Below, in pieces: positions 17,488-25,974 of a DNA stretch of 64,000 nucleotides. The notes under the pieces are model-generated. The model ran no database searches and was not told where the DNA came from. It saw nothing but the letters and a program-made list of their open reading frames with translations. The translations under genes and the position numbers were made by a program. Positions within the stretch are counted from its first letter, which is position 1. The number at the start of each line of letters is the position of its first letter. Source of the DNA: Pseudobacteriovorax antillogorgiicola (GTDB lineage Bacteria; Bdellovibrionota_B; Oligoflexia; Oligoflexales; Oligoflexaceae); contig NZ_FWZT01000001.1 in the NCBI RefSeq assembly GCF_900177345.1, positions 248,001-312,000 of the forward strand, read 5' to 3'.

Positions 17488-18597
17488 ATGAAACTGAGTT
17501 TAGCGATTTTTACATTTGTTATCATGCTTGGATGTAGTCATAGTAAAAAGCAACCAGAGTCCTCTTCTCCTCCTAAATCAGAGACATCCAATGATAAAAA
17601 TAGACAGGTAAAAAAGAAAACTCGCTCCGAGAAACCAGCAGAAAAACCTGCAACATCTAGCTTTAGAAAAGATGAAAACGACTTATTAGAGAAGGGCAAT
17701 CAATACGCCGTCGATGGATTGTATCGCGAAGCACTGCAAGCCTATAGCAAAATACTAAAGAAAAATGATACTCATACCTTGGCCCATCGTATGGTTGGAG
17801 TGATCAGCGTTAAAATTGGTGAGTACCGTAAAGCTATCAAACATTTAGAGCTTATCATTGATCAGAGAGCAGATGATTTTGAGGCCAACTACTACTTGGC
17901 AGAGGCCTATCGGACCCAAGACCGGTACGGAGACGCGATTTTCCGATATAAGGTGGCATTAACCCAAAAGCCGAATCATGTTCTTTCTCTTAAAGCCTTA
18001 GCCTGGAGCTATTACAAAATTCGCTACTACAGAGCTGCTCTCCGAACCGCTCATGTCCTGTACAAGCAAGAGCCAGATGACATGCAGGTGACTATCATTC
18101 TTGCTCGGGTCCTCAATAAAGTTGGACAACCTAAGAAGGCTATGTTGCGACTCAGAAAAACTCTTCTTAAGGCTCCCAAGGATCAGGCTCCATACCTGAA
18201 GAGTGTTCTCGGTGATGTTTACCTCTCCATTGGCAATCGAGAGAAAGCAGAGGAAGCTTATAGAGATGCTTTAAAAGACCAACCGCTTCTAGCTGGTGCG
18301 CTACTCGGCTTGGCAAAACTAACCTTACAAGCGGGAGAGCGCCCAGATATTGCAATCACCTACCTTGAGCGGGCCACACGAATCAAGCCTAGCCTCGTGG
18401 AAGCTTATTACTATCTGGGTCAAGCCTACCTCAAGACCAAGCCGAAGGTGTCGCAAAAATATTTTCAAAAATTTAACCGCCTCGCAGCAGGTGATCCAGA
18501 ATTCAACGAACAGGTATCTGAAGTTCGTGAGTTTTTCCAAAAGGTAAGAAAAACACCTTCAAATAGTGAGTTGGAATCTTTGGATAGTCAGCTATAA
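17488..18597 (+). CDS. TPR-repeat lipoprotein
   Basis: A 369-residue lipoprotein (MKLSLAIFTFVIMLGC, lipobox at residues 13-16) with a charged low-complexity linker (residues about 20-55, rich in Lys, Glu, Ser and Pro) followed by about seven tetratricopeptide repeats up to residue 340. Typical repeat cores are LAHRMVGVISVKIGEYRKAI, NYYLAEAYRTQDRYGDAIFR and LGDVYLSIGNREKAEEAY. TPR domains mediate protein-protein contacts; as an anchored periplasmic protein it may scaffold an envelope complex. Partners are unknown. Starts are preceded by AAGAGG. Two hairpins follow the stop. Confidence 0.82.
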   Translation: MKLSLAIFTFVIMLGCSHSKKQPESSSPPKSETSNDKNRQVKKKTRSEKPAEKPATSSFRKDENDLLEKGNQYAVDGLYREALQAYSKILKKNDTHTLAHRMVGVISVKIGEYRKAIKHLELIIDQRADDFEANYYLAEAYRTQDRYGDAIFRYKVALTQKPNHVLSLKALAWSYYKIRYYRAALRTAHVLYKQEPDDMQVTIILARVLNKVGQPKKAMLRLRKTLLKAPKDQAPYLKSVLGDVYLSIGNREKAEEAYRDALKDQPLLAGALLGLAKLTLQAGERPDIAITYLERATRIKPSLVEAYYYLGQAYLKTKPKVSQKYFQKFNRLAAGDPEFNEQVSEVREFFQKVRKTPSNSELESLDSQL

Positions 18598-18604
18598 TTA
18601 AGAA

Positions 18605-18646
18605 GCGTGAGGTTGCAATTCACGCCATTACCCAATAGGCATTGGG
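18605..18646. terminator. Two tandem hairpins between convergent genes
   Basis: GCGTGA/TCACGC (18605-18610 with 18620-18625) and CCCAAT/ATTGGG (18631-18636 with 18641-18646, loop of four) are perfect six-base stems in tandem. They lie between the TPR lipoprotein stop and the end of the convergent gene at 18652. No good T-run follows on either strand, so they may slow rather than end transcription, or protect the 3' end. Confidence 0.4.
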
Positions 18647-18651
18647 GGATC

Positions 18652-19008
18652 TTAAATAAGCTTCATTTCTTCTTTTTGATAACTGAGTAGCGAACGTCGT
18701 GCGTCGAATAGATTTTTATAAGATTCGTAACGAACCTTAAGTCTATCGGAATCGCGGCGAGCTTCGGCAAGCTGCTCAATAAAGGATAGGTACTCAGGGT
18801 CGGTTTCAGTGAGACGCTTAAGTTTGGCTTCATTATGTTCGCCAGTATCATACTTAATCGCAATTTTAGCCTTAGTAGGGGACTTCATCAGCTCCAGATA
18901 CTCTGCTCGCTTTTTAGCTTCGACGTACTCTAGCCCGACTTTGTTGGCAAGCTTGACGATCTCTTCTAAGCCGAGTTTATCAGAGGGTTTTTGGTCTCGT
19001 GAATTCAT
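18652..19008 (-). CDS. Small charged hypothetical protein
   Basis: A 118-residue, strongly charged helical protein (MNSRDQKPSDKLGLEEIVKL...) without cysteine or membrane segment. Helical heptad-like patterns run from residue 15 to the end (EYVEAKKRAEYLEL, FIEQLAEARRDSDRLKVR). It ends KEEMKLI. No family is recognised; the general look is that of a small coiled-coil or structural protein. It converges with the TPR lipoprotein gene and is followed upstream by a 210-base region shared with the divergent gene at 19219. Confidence 0.62.
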   Translation of the reverse strand: MNSRDQKPSDKLGLEEIVKLANKVGLEYVEAKKRAEYLELMKSPTKAKIAIKYDTGEHNEAKLKRLTETDPEYLSFIEQLAEARRDSDRLKVRYESYKNLFDARRSLLSYQKEEMKLI

Positions 19009-19218
19009 TCAAATCCTCAGTTGGACAGCCCTACGCACTAGGTATATTACAAACTGGCAAAGCCGTCTGCTAATTTATTCTTGCAGCATTTCAGTCACTT
19101 ATAAACCAAATCCCCTAAGTCCTTATGAAGACTTAAGGAATTTGAAAAATTTACCGATACGGGGGGAGTGGTGTCAGGAGAGTTGCCATGAGGCGATAAA
19201 GGACGTAAGGAGGCTTCT
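19009..19218. other. Intergenic region between divergent genes
   Basis: About 210 bases without a convincing reading frame separate the divergent genes at 18652-19008 and 19219-19818. It holds an AAGGAGG ribosome-binding site at its right end and an imperfect inverted repeat around CTAAGTCCTTATGAAGACTTAAG (19111-19139). The repeat could be an operator or a small RNA hairpin, but nothing more specific can be said. Confidence 0.35.
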
Positions 19219-19818
19219 TTGTCTGTCGTTGATCTAGTCAAACCTAATGATTTTTTTAGGGACAAGGTAGGAGATGCGGTCGATGGGCTCAACATTGATC
19301 TCGATGCCGATCTTGAATTCTATCTTGTCAATCTGCTATGCGAATTCATTCAACCTCAAAACCTAATCCTTGGCGATATTGACTTACTCGATACGCCCTT
19401 AGCTCTCATCTATAAAGAGGCCCTGGAGTCTAGTCCCCAAATGCAGCTCAAGGTCTATAAAAAACTTGGTGATATCAGCCTCTATATTGCTGGATATTTC
19501 CAGGCATCCTTGAGCCGTAAAACAGTAGGCCCTGGCTATTATATATCCATGGGCTCTTCGGCATATCAAAAGATGTCTTCGATCATGCAGAGACGTTATA
19601 ACGAGCTTCATTTCACCGAAATGTACTCGAACCTATCCCGCGAGTTCAAGACTCTGGTCAGCGTTGTCACAAGGATCGCAGGCGACCTGCCTATAGAAAA
19701 CCACAACCTGCTTAAGATTTACGAAAAGTGGTGCGACACGCAGTCAACGACCTTGAAGACCTTCCTAGAAAACGAAGGCCTTTCTCCTGATTCGGTCAGC
19801 TTCAAAAAGATCCAGTAG
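19219..19818 (+). CDS. Hypothetical protein
   Basis: A 199-residue soluble protein beginning at TTG 19219, fixed by a near-perfect AAGGAGG six bases upstream. The sequence is mainly helical: DLEFYLVNLLCEFIQP, PLALIYKEALESSPQ, a central MQLKVYKKLGDISLYIAGYF, and a C-terminal KWCDTQSTTLKTFLENEGLSP. Two cysteines are far apart. No family signature is recognised. It ends just before the gltA terminator hairpin and converges with gltA. Confidence 0.75.
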   Translation: MSVVDLVKPNDFFRDKVGDAVDGLNIDLDADLEFYLVNLLCEFIQPQNLILGDIDLLDTPLALIYKEALESSPQMQLKVYKKLGDISLYIAGYFQASLSRKTVGPGYYISMGSSAYQKMSSIMQRRYNELHFTEMYSNLSREFKTLVSVVTRIAGDLPIENHNLLKIYEKWCDTQSTTLKTFLENEGLSPDSVSFKKIQ

Positions 19819-19826
19819 TCATCAAC

Positions 19827-19852
19827 AAAAAAGCCCAGCAACAGGCTGGGCT
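19827..19852 (-). terminator. Intrinsic terminator of gltA
   Basis: On the minus strand a perfect 8-base stem AGCCCAGC/GCTGGGCT with a 5-base loop is followed directly by a run of six T (complement of 19827-19832). It begins about 25 bases after the gltA stop codon. In the plus direction the hairpin lacks a T-run but could also stop transcripts of the convergent hypothetical gene partly. Confidence 0.82.
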
Positions 19853-19876
19853 ATTAGCGATATATTAGGGTAAATC

Positions 19877-21190
19877 CTAGCGCTGATCGATGGGCTTATA
19901 AGCCATATCTGTTTCACCTACAAATATTTGGCGTGGTCGACCTATCTTAGTCGCAGATGATTCGATCATCTCCTTCCACTGAGCAATCCAGCCAGGAAGG
20001 CGACCTAGAGCAAACATGACTGTAAACATATTTGTTGGGATGTTGAGCGCCTTGTAGATAATACCAGAGTAGAAGTCGACGTTTGGATAAAGCTTACGCT
20101 CTACAAAATAGCTATCTTTCAAGGCTTCCTCTTCCAAGCCCTTCGCTATGTCAAGAAGTGGGTCTTTGATCGAAAGCTTCTCAAGAATTGTGTCGCACGC
20201 CTTTTTGATAATCCTCGCACGTGGATCGAAGTTCTTATAGACGCGGTGTCCGAAGCCCATGAGTCGGAAAGGGTCATTTTTGTCCTTAGCTTTGTCCAAA
20301 AACTTCTTGTAATCGCCACCGTCATCCTGAATCTGCATGAGCATTTCAATCACAGCTTGGTTGGCACCACCGTGGAGTGGTCCCCACAGCGCACTCACTC
20401 CAGATGCGATGGACGCATATAGATTCGCTTTTGAGGAGCCAACCAGGCGCACAGTCGAAGTCGAACAGTTTTGCTCGTGGTCAGCATGAAGAATCAAGAG
20501 AACATTCAATGCTTTTGCAACTTCTGGATCGGGCTTATAGTCACCACCACCGTACATCATGTTTAGGAAATCAGAGCAGTAATCAAATTGATTTGGCTTA
20601 GAGTCAACTAAATCCTGGCCCTGGCTGACACGGTAGAAGTATGCCGCTATATTTTTCACCTGGGCAATCAACTGAGCCATGATTGCATCTTTTTTATCTT
20701 TGGAAAGATCCTGGTCCAGATACTCAGGGTAGAATGCAGACATTGAGGATAGTACTGAAGACAAAACACCCATGGGATGAGCATCTTTCGGGAACTGCTT
20801 CATGAGGTTCTTCACCTCAGCCTTTGTTTCGCTGAAAGAATTAATCTTCTCTTGAAACCAAGTGAGCTGATCACGATCGGGCAGTTCGCCATAGACAAGC
20901 AAATAAGCAACTTCGATGAAGTTAGACTTCTCAGCCAATTCTTCGATTTTATAGCCGCGGTACTTCAAGACTCCTTCTTCGCCATTGAGGAAGGTGACAG
21001 CTGAGGCACAAGATGCTGTGTTGACGAATCCGTTATCAATGGTGACAATGCCTGTTTGGGCCCGTAGCTTGGAAATGTCGAGACCCTTCTCTCCTTCGGA
21101 GCCAACCACAACCGGAAGCTCGATACTCTTGCCGTCGATACTTAATTCTGCCGTTTCGTTACTCATAATCTCTTTTCTCACTGCTGTCAT
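19877..21190 (-). CDS. gltA: Citrate synthase
   Basis: Condenses acetyl-CoA and oxaloacetate to citrate, the entry step of the TCA cycle. The 437 residues have the catalytic triad in context: His273 (GPLHGGAN), His315 (GFGHRVYK) and Asp372 (VDFYSG). The N-terminal ELSIDGKSIELPV domain is of the hexameric, Gram-negative type. GGGAGGAG precedes the ATG at 21190; the ATG at 21166 is a weaker alternative with family-like length. Transcribed alone, with its own terminator. Confidence 0.97.
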   Translation of the reverse strand: MTAVRKEIMSNETAELSIDGKSIELPVVVGSEGEKGLDISKLRAQTGIVTIDNGFVNTASCASAVTFLNGEEGVLKYRGYKIEELAEKSNFIEVAYLLVYGELPDRDQLTWFQEKINSFSETKAEVKNLMKQFPKDAHPMGVLSSVLSSMSAFYPEYLDQDLSKDKKDAIMAQLIAQVKNIAAYFYRVSQGQDLVDSKPNQFDYCSDFLNMMYGGGDYKPDPEVAKALNVLLILHADHEQNCSTSTVRLVGSSKANLYASIASGVSALWGPLHGGANQAVIEMLMQIQDDGGDYKKFLDKAKDKNDPFRLMGFGHRVYKNFDPRARIIKKACDTILEKLSIKDPLLDIAKGLEEEALKDSYFVERKLYPNVDFYSGIIYKALNIPTNMFTVMFALGRLPGWIAQWKEMIESSATKIGRPRQIFVGETDMAYKPIDQR

Positions 21191-21320
21191 GTGTCTCCTC
21201 CCGAAACTCTACTGGTTTTCATGCAGTACGAATCCCCGCAACAACCTAATATCGGCCTCGAAAGAGAGAAGTTAAAAAAATTCCCTAACAAAATTACTAA
21301 ACACTAAGTTTGCTTGATAT

Positions 21321-22370
21321 TTAGAGGCTAGGCCCTACTTGGCTCCAGAACTCCCGGAGCTTGATGACCGCCTCTCGATGCCCATCTTCGGAAAGCTTTG
21401 TCTCGATACGCTTTATTTTGCTGTCATTCTGAGGGCGTCGAATAAGCAGAAAAAAATCTTTCTTTGCAGTGCTATAATTACCATACTTCAGCGATAACTC
21501 AAGTCTCTGAAGTCTTGCGCCATCATCCTCGGGAGTCAAGGAGAGAATTTTCGACAGCAGGTAGAACTGAAGCCTTGGATCTTCCGCTGATCGTACATCA
21601 AACAGAAGTCTTTGCTGCAAAACTGTCGGTGATGCCGCCAAGACTCCACCGACCGTCATCACCAAGAGTAAAGCCCCCACTACGGCACGAGCCCGCGGAA
21701 TATTGAGAGGCACCAAACGATTTGGCCTAGCCCGAATCAAAGCGTATGTAAATACCACACCGCACACTAGGCCACCCATATGAGCAGCGTTGTCGATCTG
21801 AGGAATCATAAAACCCAAGATACCGTTCGCAATTACCATACCTGAGTACATGCTTTGACGGTTACCTTTGCCAAACATCTGTTTGAGCTTCTCCCCGACG
21901 ACCCGCTCCATGTAGAACCCAGCACCAAGTAGCCCGAACAGGGAGGAAGACGCTCCAGCACTCAAGTTGATCGAGAATAGAGAGCTTGCAATATTTCCCC
22001 CAAACCCGGCTAAAATATAGAGGGTTACAAACCATTTCTTCCCGAGCAGATGTTCAATTTGATAACCGAGGGCATAGAGGGCCCAGTTATTGAAGGCGAA
22101 GTGTATAAAGCCCACATGCAAGACAATAGGGGTAATCAGTCGCCAGATTTCACCCTGCGCGATCAAAATATTTTCCTTCGCACCCCAGCGAATCAGTGAC
22201 TCTGGTCCAGGGTCCATAAGACTACCTGATTCTAGGGTAAGGATCACAAAAAAGACGGTGTTAATGAGGATAAATCGTCCACTCCATGTGCCCCAAAAAA
22301 ACTTTAAGCCCTTTGGCTGAGGCACGGGTGGAATGATCGGTGGCTGGTATTCTTTATCAACTTGGTACAC
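21321..22370 (-). CDS. Rhomboid-family intramembrane serine protease
   Basis: A 349-residue polytopic membrane protein. The rhomboid core has about six hydrophobic helices: WRLITPIVLHVGFIHFAFNN (with the conserved HxxxN-type helix), the active-site serine in SAGASSSLFG (about Ser141) and the catalytic histidine in AAHMGGLVCG (about His197). The usual GxSG is GASS here. A soluble C-terminal tail of about 110 residues follows, with TPR-like helical patterns. Substrates are unknown. It lies 12 bases after a small secreted-protein gene and is probably in the same transcript. Confidence 0.9.
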   Translation of the reverse strand: MYQVDKEYQPPIIPPVPQPKGLKFFWGTWSGRFILINTVFFVILTLESGSLMDPGPESLIRWGAKENILIAQGEIWRLITPIVLHVGFIHFAFNNWALYALGYQIEHLLGKKWFVTLYILAGFGGNIASSLFSINLSAGASSSLFGLLGAGFYMERVVGEKLKQMFGKGNRQSMYSGMVIANGILGFMIPQIDNAAHMGGLVCGVVFTYALIRARPNRLVPLNIPRARAVVGALLLVMTVGGVLAASPTVLQQRLLFDVRSAEDPRLQFYLLSKILSLTPEDDGARLQRLELSLKYGNYSTAKKDFFLLIRRPQNDSKIKRIETKLSEDGHREAVIKLREFWSQVGPSL

Positions 22371-22382
22371 GTGATAGTTAGC

Positions 22383-22796
22383 CTAAAAAATTTGGTAGTC
22401 GGCTCCAGGGGCATGCATTTCAAGGAGCTTGGCTCCTGATAGTTTCTGGGGTGGACGGGTGCGAGACAACATCCACACGGGAGTTTCCCCCTGCCGGCTT
22501 GGCAAGAAAATCAAGACCTGACTCACCTGACTAAGACCATGGGGCTTTGGCTCAACGATCTCTGCCGAAAGACGGAGGTGGTCTCCGACTTTTACCCCCA
22601 TATGAACATGGTCACTGATAAGCTGCAGCTGATCGTATTTTCCAGATGGAGTCAAGGCATGGAACACAACTTCCACCAAACCTTGAGGCTTGGGCTTGAT
22701 GCGCACCACTTCAAAGTTACCTCCCACTCGCTGCACCTGTGACAGCCCAACCATGGGGCAGACAAGTGCTACGAAAACTGCGATGGTCTTAATCAT
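22383..22796 (-). CDS. Small exported hypothetical protein
   Basis: A 137-residue protein from ATG 22796, which has TAGGAG eight bases upstream; the open frame to 22922 overlaps hutH and is not credible. An N-terminal signal peptide (MIKTIAVFVALVCPMVGLSQ) is followed by a mostly beta-strand mature region with no cysteine (VQRVGGNFEVVRIKPKPQGL and similar). No family is recognised. It sits 10 bases after hutH and 12 bases before the rhomboid gene on the same strand. Confidence 0.72.
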   Translation of the reverse strand: MIKTIAVFVALVCPMVGLSQVQRVGGNFEVVRIKPKPQGLVEVVFHALTPSGKYDQLQLISDHVHMGVKVGDHLRLSAEIVEPKPHGLSQVSQVLIFLPSRQGETPVWMLSRTRPPQKLSGAKLLEMHAPGADYQIF

Positions 22797-22806
22797 TGGC
22801 TTGCTC

Positions 22807-24336
22807 CTAACGCACAGTGAAGCCTTGGTCTTCGAGGGTCTGCCGAAGCCCACCCTGCTGTATCCAGTTTGCCACATTTTTGATGTCCACATGAAGGGAA
22901 CGATCACTAGGCATACTAGCACTTATTTCTCTGGTTTTCTTGTAGACAGCTTCAAGTGCCGCTCCAGGCTTCAGAGGCGCAATCAAATCAATCCCTTGGC
23001 ACGCCGTAAGAAGTTCGATGGCTAAGATCTGAGCCACATTCTGATTCACTTCCCGAGCTTTCCTAGCAGCTATAGGTCCCATACTTACATGATCTTCCTT
23101 ATCAGCCGACGTAGGGATGCTATCCACAGAAGCCGGGTGACAAAGAATCTTATTTTCTGATACCAAGGCTGCCGCAACAACATGAGGAATCATAAACCCA
23201 GAATTGAGGCCACTGTCTTTCGTTACAAAGGCAGGTAAACCGCTCATATTGGGATTGGTTAGTTTCTCAATTCGTCGCTCAGAAATACTACCCAACTCAG
23301 CTGAAGCCATGGCTAAAAGATCCATGGCTAAAGCAATCGGTTGACCATGAAAGTTCCCGCCACTGAGAATATCCAGCTCGTCAAAACATAGGGGATTGTC
23401 GGTGACAGCATTGAGCTCAATATCAACTTTACTCTTGGCATAAGCGATGCCATCACGACTGGCGCCATGCACCTGCGGAGCACAGCGAAAGCTATAGGGA
23501 TCTTGCACTTTGCCGCAGTCTTTGTGACTTTCTTGAATTTGATCAGGACCGGAGAACAGATCTCTCACATTCGCCGCCACATCTTGCTGACCGTGCTGAG
23601 GACGTACCCGATGAATACGCTCATCAAAGGCCTGCACCGTCCCTCTCAGGGCATCGAGGCTAAGGGCTAAAATGATATCCGCTGCTTTAGCCAGCTCCCG
23701 GGCCTCTTCCACAGCAAGAGCTGCAATAACAGTCATAAAGTGAGTGCCGTTGATCAATGAAAGGCCTTCTTTTGCCTGCAGTTGATGGGCTGCAAGGCCA
23801 GCGTCCTGAAGGGCCTGACTGGCTTCAATGGCTTTGCCTTCCTGGACTACAAAGCCCTCCCCCATGAGAGTAAGAGCCAGATGAGCCAGAGGCGCCAGAT
23901 CTCCCGACGCTCCCACGCTACCTTTCTCAGGAATTGCTGGGAGTATATTGTTTTTGTAGCACTCCAAAATGAGGTCCACACACTCCTGGGAAATTCCAGT
24001 GTGGCCGAGGTAAAAGGTGTGGGCCCGAAGTACGAGCAAACCGCGACTAATAGAGTCTTCGACATAATTTCCCACCCCACAGGCATGGGACCGAACTAAG
24101 TTGCGTTGCAACTCTTCAAGTTGGCTCGTTTCGATCGAAACATCTGCCAAGTAGCCAAAGCCGGTATTAATTCCGTAGTAGGTATCTCCAGAACCAAGAG
24201 CTTGATTCACCAAATTTCGGAATTTTTTCAGCCGTTCGCGGGCTTTTTCGGATACTGCTAGATCTTTGCTTTGCTGCTTTGCATACCGAGCGAGTAGCTC
24301 GGTATTGAGAGTGTCATCCCCTAAGTGAAACGCCAT
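22807..24336 (-). CDS. hutH: Histidine ammonia-lyase
   Basis: Converts L-histidine to trans-urocanate and ammonia, the first step of histidine degradation. The 509 residues include the Ala143-Ser144-Gly145 tripeptide (GSVGASGDLAPL) that cyclises to the MIO cofactor, plus YGINTGFG, LINGTHFM and SGGNFHGQP signatures. Length and spacing match HutH rather than plant PAL or aromatic aminomutases. The other hut genes (hutU, hutI, hutG) are not in this window; the neighbours are rpe and a secreted protein. An in-frame tyrosine or phenylalanine lyase activity cannot be fully excluded without structure-based residues. Confidence 0.93.
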   Translation of the reverse strand: MAFHLGDDTLNTELLARYAKQQSKDLAVSEKARERLKKFRNLVNQALGSGDTYYGINTGFGYLADVSIETSQLEELQRNLVRSHACGVGNYVEDSISRGLLVLRAHTFYLGHTGISQECVDLILECYKNNILPAIPEKGSVGASGDLAPLAHLALTLMGEGFVVQEGKAIEASQALQDAGLAAHQLQAKEGLSLINGTHFMTVIAALAVEEARELAKAADIILALSLDALRGTVQAFDERIHRVRPQHGQQDVAANVRDLFSGPDQIQESHKDCGKVQDPYSFRCAPQVHGASRDGIAYAKSKVDIELNAVTDNPLCFDELDILSGGNFHGQPIALAMDLLAMASAELGSISERRIEKLTNPNMSGLPAFVTKDSGLNSGFMIPHVVAAALVSENKILCHPASVDSIPTSADKEDHVSMGPIAARKAREVNQNVAQILAIELLTACQGIDLIAPLKPGAALEAVYKKTREISASMPSDRSLHVDIKNVANWIQQGGLRQTLEDQGFTVR

Positions 24337-24372
24337 ATGAAACTACCTTTTCGATTGGTATGAAACTCATAC

Positions 24373-25038
24373 CTAGCTATTTTGATTTTTCAAAAGTTCG
24401 ATTGCGGCCTTGCGGTCACTTGCCCCATAGACCGCTGTTCCCGCAACAAGAACATCAGCACCTGCTTCCACAACAGATCCAACAGTTTCCTTGTTCACAC
24501 CACCATCAACCTGAATACGCATATCCAGAGAGCGCTTTTCAATTTCATTGCGCAGCCACGAGATTCGTGACAGAGATTCGCGAATAAATTTCTGCCCGCC
24601 AAACCCAGGATTCACCGACATCACGTTAATCATTTTCACAAAAGGTAAAAGTGGCTCTAGCAAGCTCAGGCTCGTGCCTGGATTGATTGCTAATCCTGGT
24701 TTTGCTCCCGCTTCAGCAATCACTTGAGTCAAACGATGAGCGTGTGTTGCAGCCTCGACATGGAACAAGAGGTAATCTGCTCCGGCCTTAACGTACTCCA
24801 TCGCCATCTCATCTGGATTCGAGATCATAATGTGAACATCTAGGGGGATTCCGGAAACTTTTTTCAAAGCCTTCACAAACGGAATTCCAAAAGTGAGATT
24901 CGGTACAAAGTGCCCATCCATGACATCCACATGATGGAGGTCAGCACCGGCATCCTCAACACTCTTAGATTCTGTTTCAAAATTTAGTGGGTCTGCGGCG
25001 AGAAGCGAAGGAGCCACCCAGATGTCCTGTGCACTCAT
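24373..25038 (-). CDS. rpe: Ribulose-phosphate 3-epimerase
   Basis: Interconverts D-ribulose 5-phosphate and D-xylulose 5-phosphate in the pentose phosphate pathway. The 221-residue TIM barrel starts WVAPSLLAADPLNF and has the family signatures HHVDVMDGHFVPNLTFG (with metal-ligand His and Asp), LDVHIMISNPD, MSVNPGFGGQKF and QVDGGVN. All are intact. Its ATG overlaps the def stop by 4 bases (ATGA), giving a def-rpe pair, and hutH follows about 35 bases later. Confidence 0.96.
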   Translation of the reverse strand: MSAQDIWVAPSLLAADPLNFETESKSVEDAGADLHHVDVMDGHFVPNLTFGIPFVKALKKVSGIPLDVHIMISNPDEMAMEYVKAGADYLLFHVEAATHAHRLTQVIAEAGAKPGLAINPGTSLSLLEPLLPFVKMINVMSVNPGFGGQKFIRESLSRISWLRNEIEKRSLDMRIQVDGGVNKETVGSVVEAGADVLVAGTAVYGASDRKAAIELLKNQNS

Positions 25039-25595
25039 TCTTCAACCTCCGTATTCATCAGTCTCTGACGCTTGAGCACCTTCTTTCGCACCATGGTAGA
25101 TTTGAGACGACTCATTCGATTGATGAAGACTATGCCATCAATGTGATCGATTTCATGCTGCAAGCAAACAGCAAATAATCCGTTCGCATGAACTTCGAAC
25201 GTTTCACCATTTTCATCTTGAGCTGTTACCCAAATTTCTTCGGCACGGTCCACAAACTCAAAGACTTCAGGGAAGCTCAAGCAACCTTCTTGCCAGCGAA
25301 ACTTACCCTTCTTTTTGGTGATCACAGGATTGACAAATGTCCAGCGCTTATCGTGCCAGTGCTCTTTCTTTTCTTCTTGTTCAGCGTATTTATTTTCGGT
25401 CCAAGGAATGCAAATGGTCAAAATTCTTTTGGCGACATTAACCTGATTAGCGGCAAGACCGATACCACCAGCTTCATCCATGGTTTCATGCATGTCGGCG
25501 ACAAATTTTTTGAGATCCTCATCGAACTCTTTGACCTCTTCTGACTTTGTTTCGAGGACTTTTGCGGGCCACTCAACCACTTTGAGGACGCTCAT
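25035..25595 (-). CDS. def: Peptide deformylase
   Basis: Removes the formyl group from the N-terminal methionine of new proteins. ATG 25595 with CAGGAGAG upstream gives 186 residues; the 24-codon upstream extension is unlikely. All three motifs are present: GIGLAANQV (GxGxAAxQ), EGCLSFP with metal-ligand Cys105, and QHEIDH with His147, Glu148 and His151. An insertion (residues about 64-85, ENKYAEQEEKKEHWHDKR) between motifs 1 and 2 is slightly longer than in E. coli. Followed by rpe with a 4-base overlap. Confidence 0.96.
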   Translation of the reverse strand: MSVLKVVEWPAKVLETKSEEVKEFDEDLKKFVADMHETMDEAGGIGLAANQVNVAKRILTICIPWTENKYAEQEEKKEHWHDKRWTFVNPVITKKKGKFRWQEGCLSFPEVFEFVDRAEEIWVTAQDENGETFEVHANGLFAVCLQHEIDHIDGIVFINRMSRLKSTMVRKKVLKRQRLMNTEVEE

Positions 25596-25719
25596 AAACT
25601 CTCCTGGTTGTTGAAGGACATTAGCTCCGTGACTCTCGCCACGTAGGAATTCGCAGCAATATATCACACAGAATCTGTCCTGTCATACAGGAGGTATACA
25701 CCTAATTTTTATTGGATTA

Positions 25720-25962
25720 TCAATAACTTGCTTCGTTATCGTCGGGGGCAGACAGTTCCGCGAATGTGATTCGAGCAGTTTCGTAAACACGAACCCAGAG
25801 ATCTTCAAGCTCTTCGTCCAAAGCCCTTACAATGTCATTCTGGATTATAGTTTCGTGAGCGTATGAGAAAAGAGTGCGCCCGTCATAGTTGATCGAGAGC
25901 ACGAACACCCAAAACACGGCTGTTAAGAGGTGGGTTCCGATCCAACGGAGAATTGCACTCAT
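25720..25962 (-). CDS. Small membrane-associated hypothetical protein
   Basis: An 80-residue protein starting 12 bases after the lon stop. It begins with an amphipathic or membrane helix (MSAILRWIGTHLLTAVFWVF) and continues with an acidic, polar C-terminal half (IVRALDEELEDLWVRVYETA). AGGA lies 11 bases before the ATG. No family is recognised. Its tight link to lon suggests cotranscription. A signal-anchor topology with the acidic part outside the membrane is likely but not certain. Confidence 0.6.
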   Translation of the reverse strand: MSAILRWIGTHLLTAVFWVFVLSINYDGRTLFSYAHETIIQNDIVRALDEELEDLWVRVYETARITFAELSAPDDNEASY

Positions 25963-25974
25963 AAATAAATGTTC

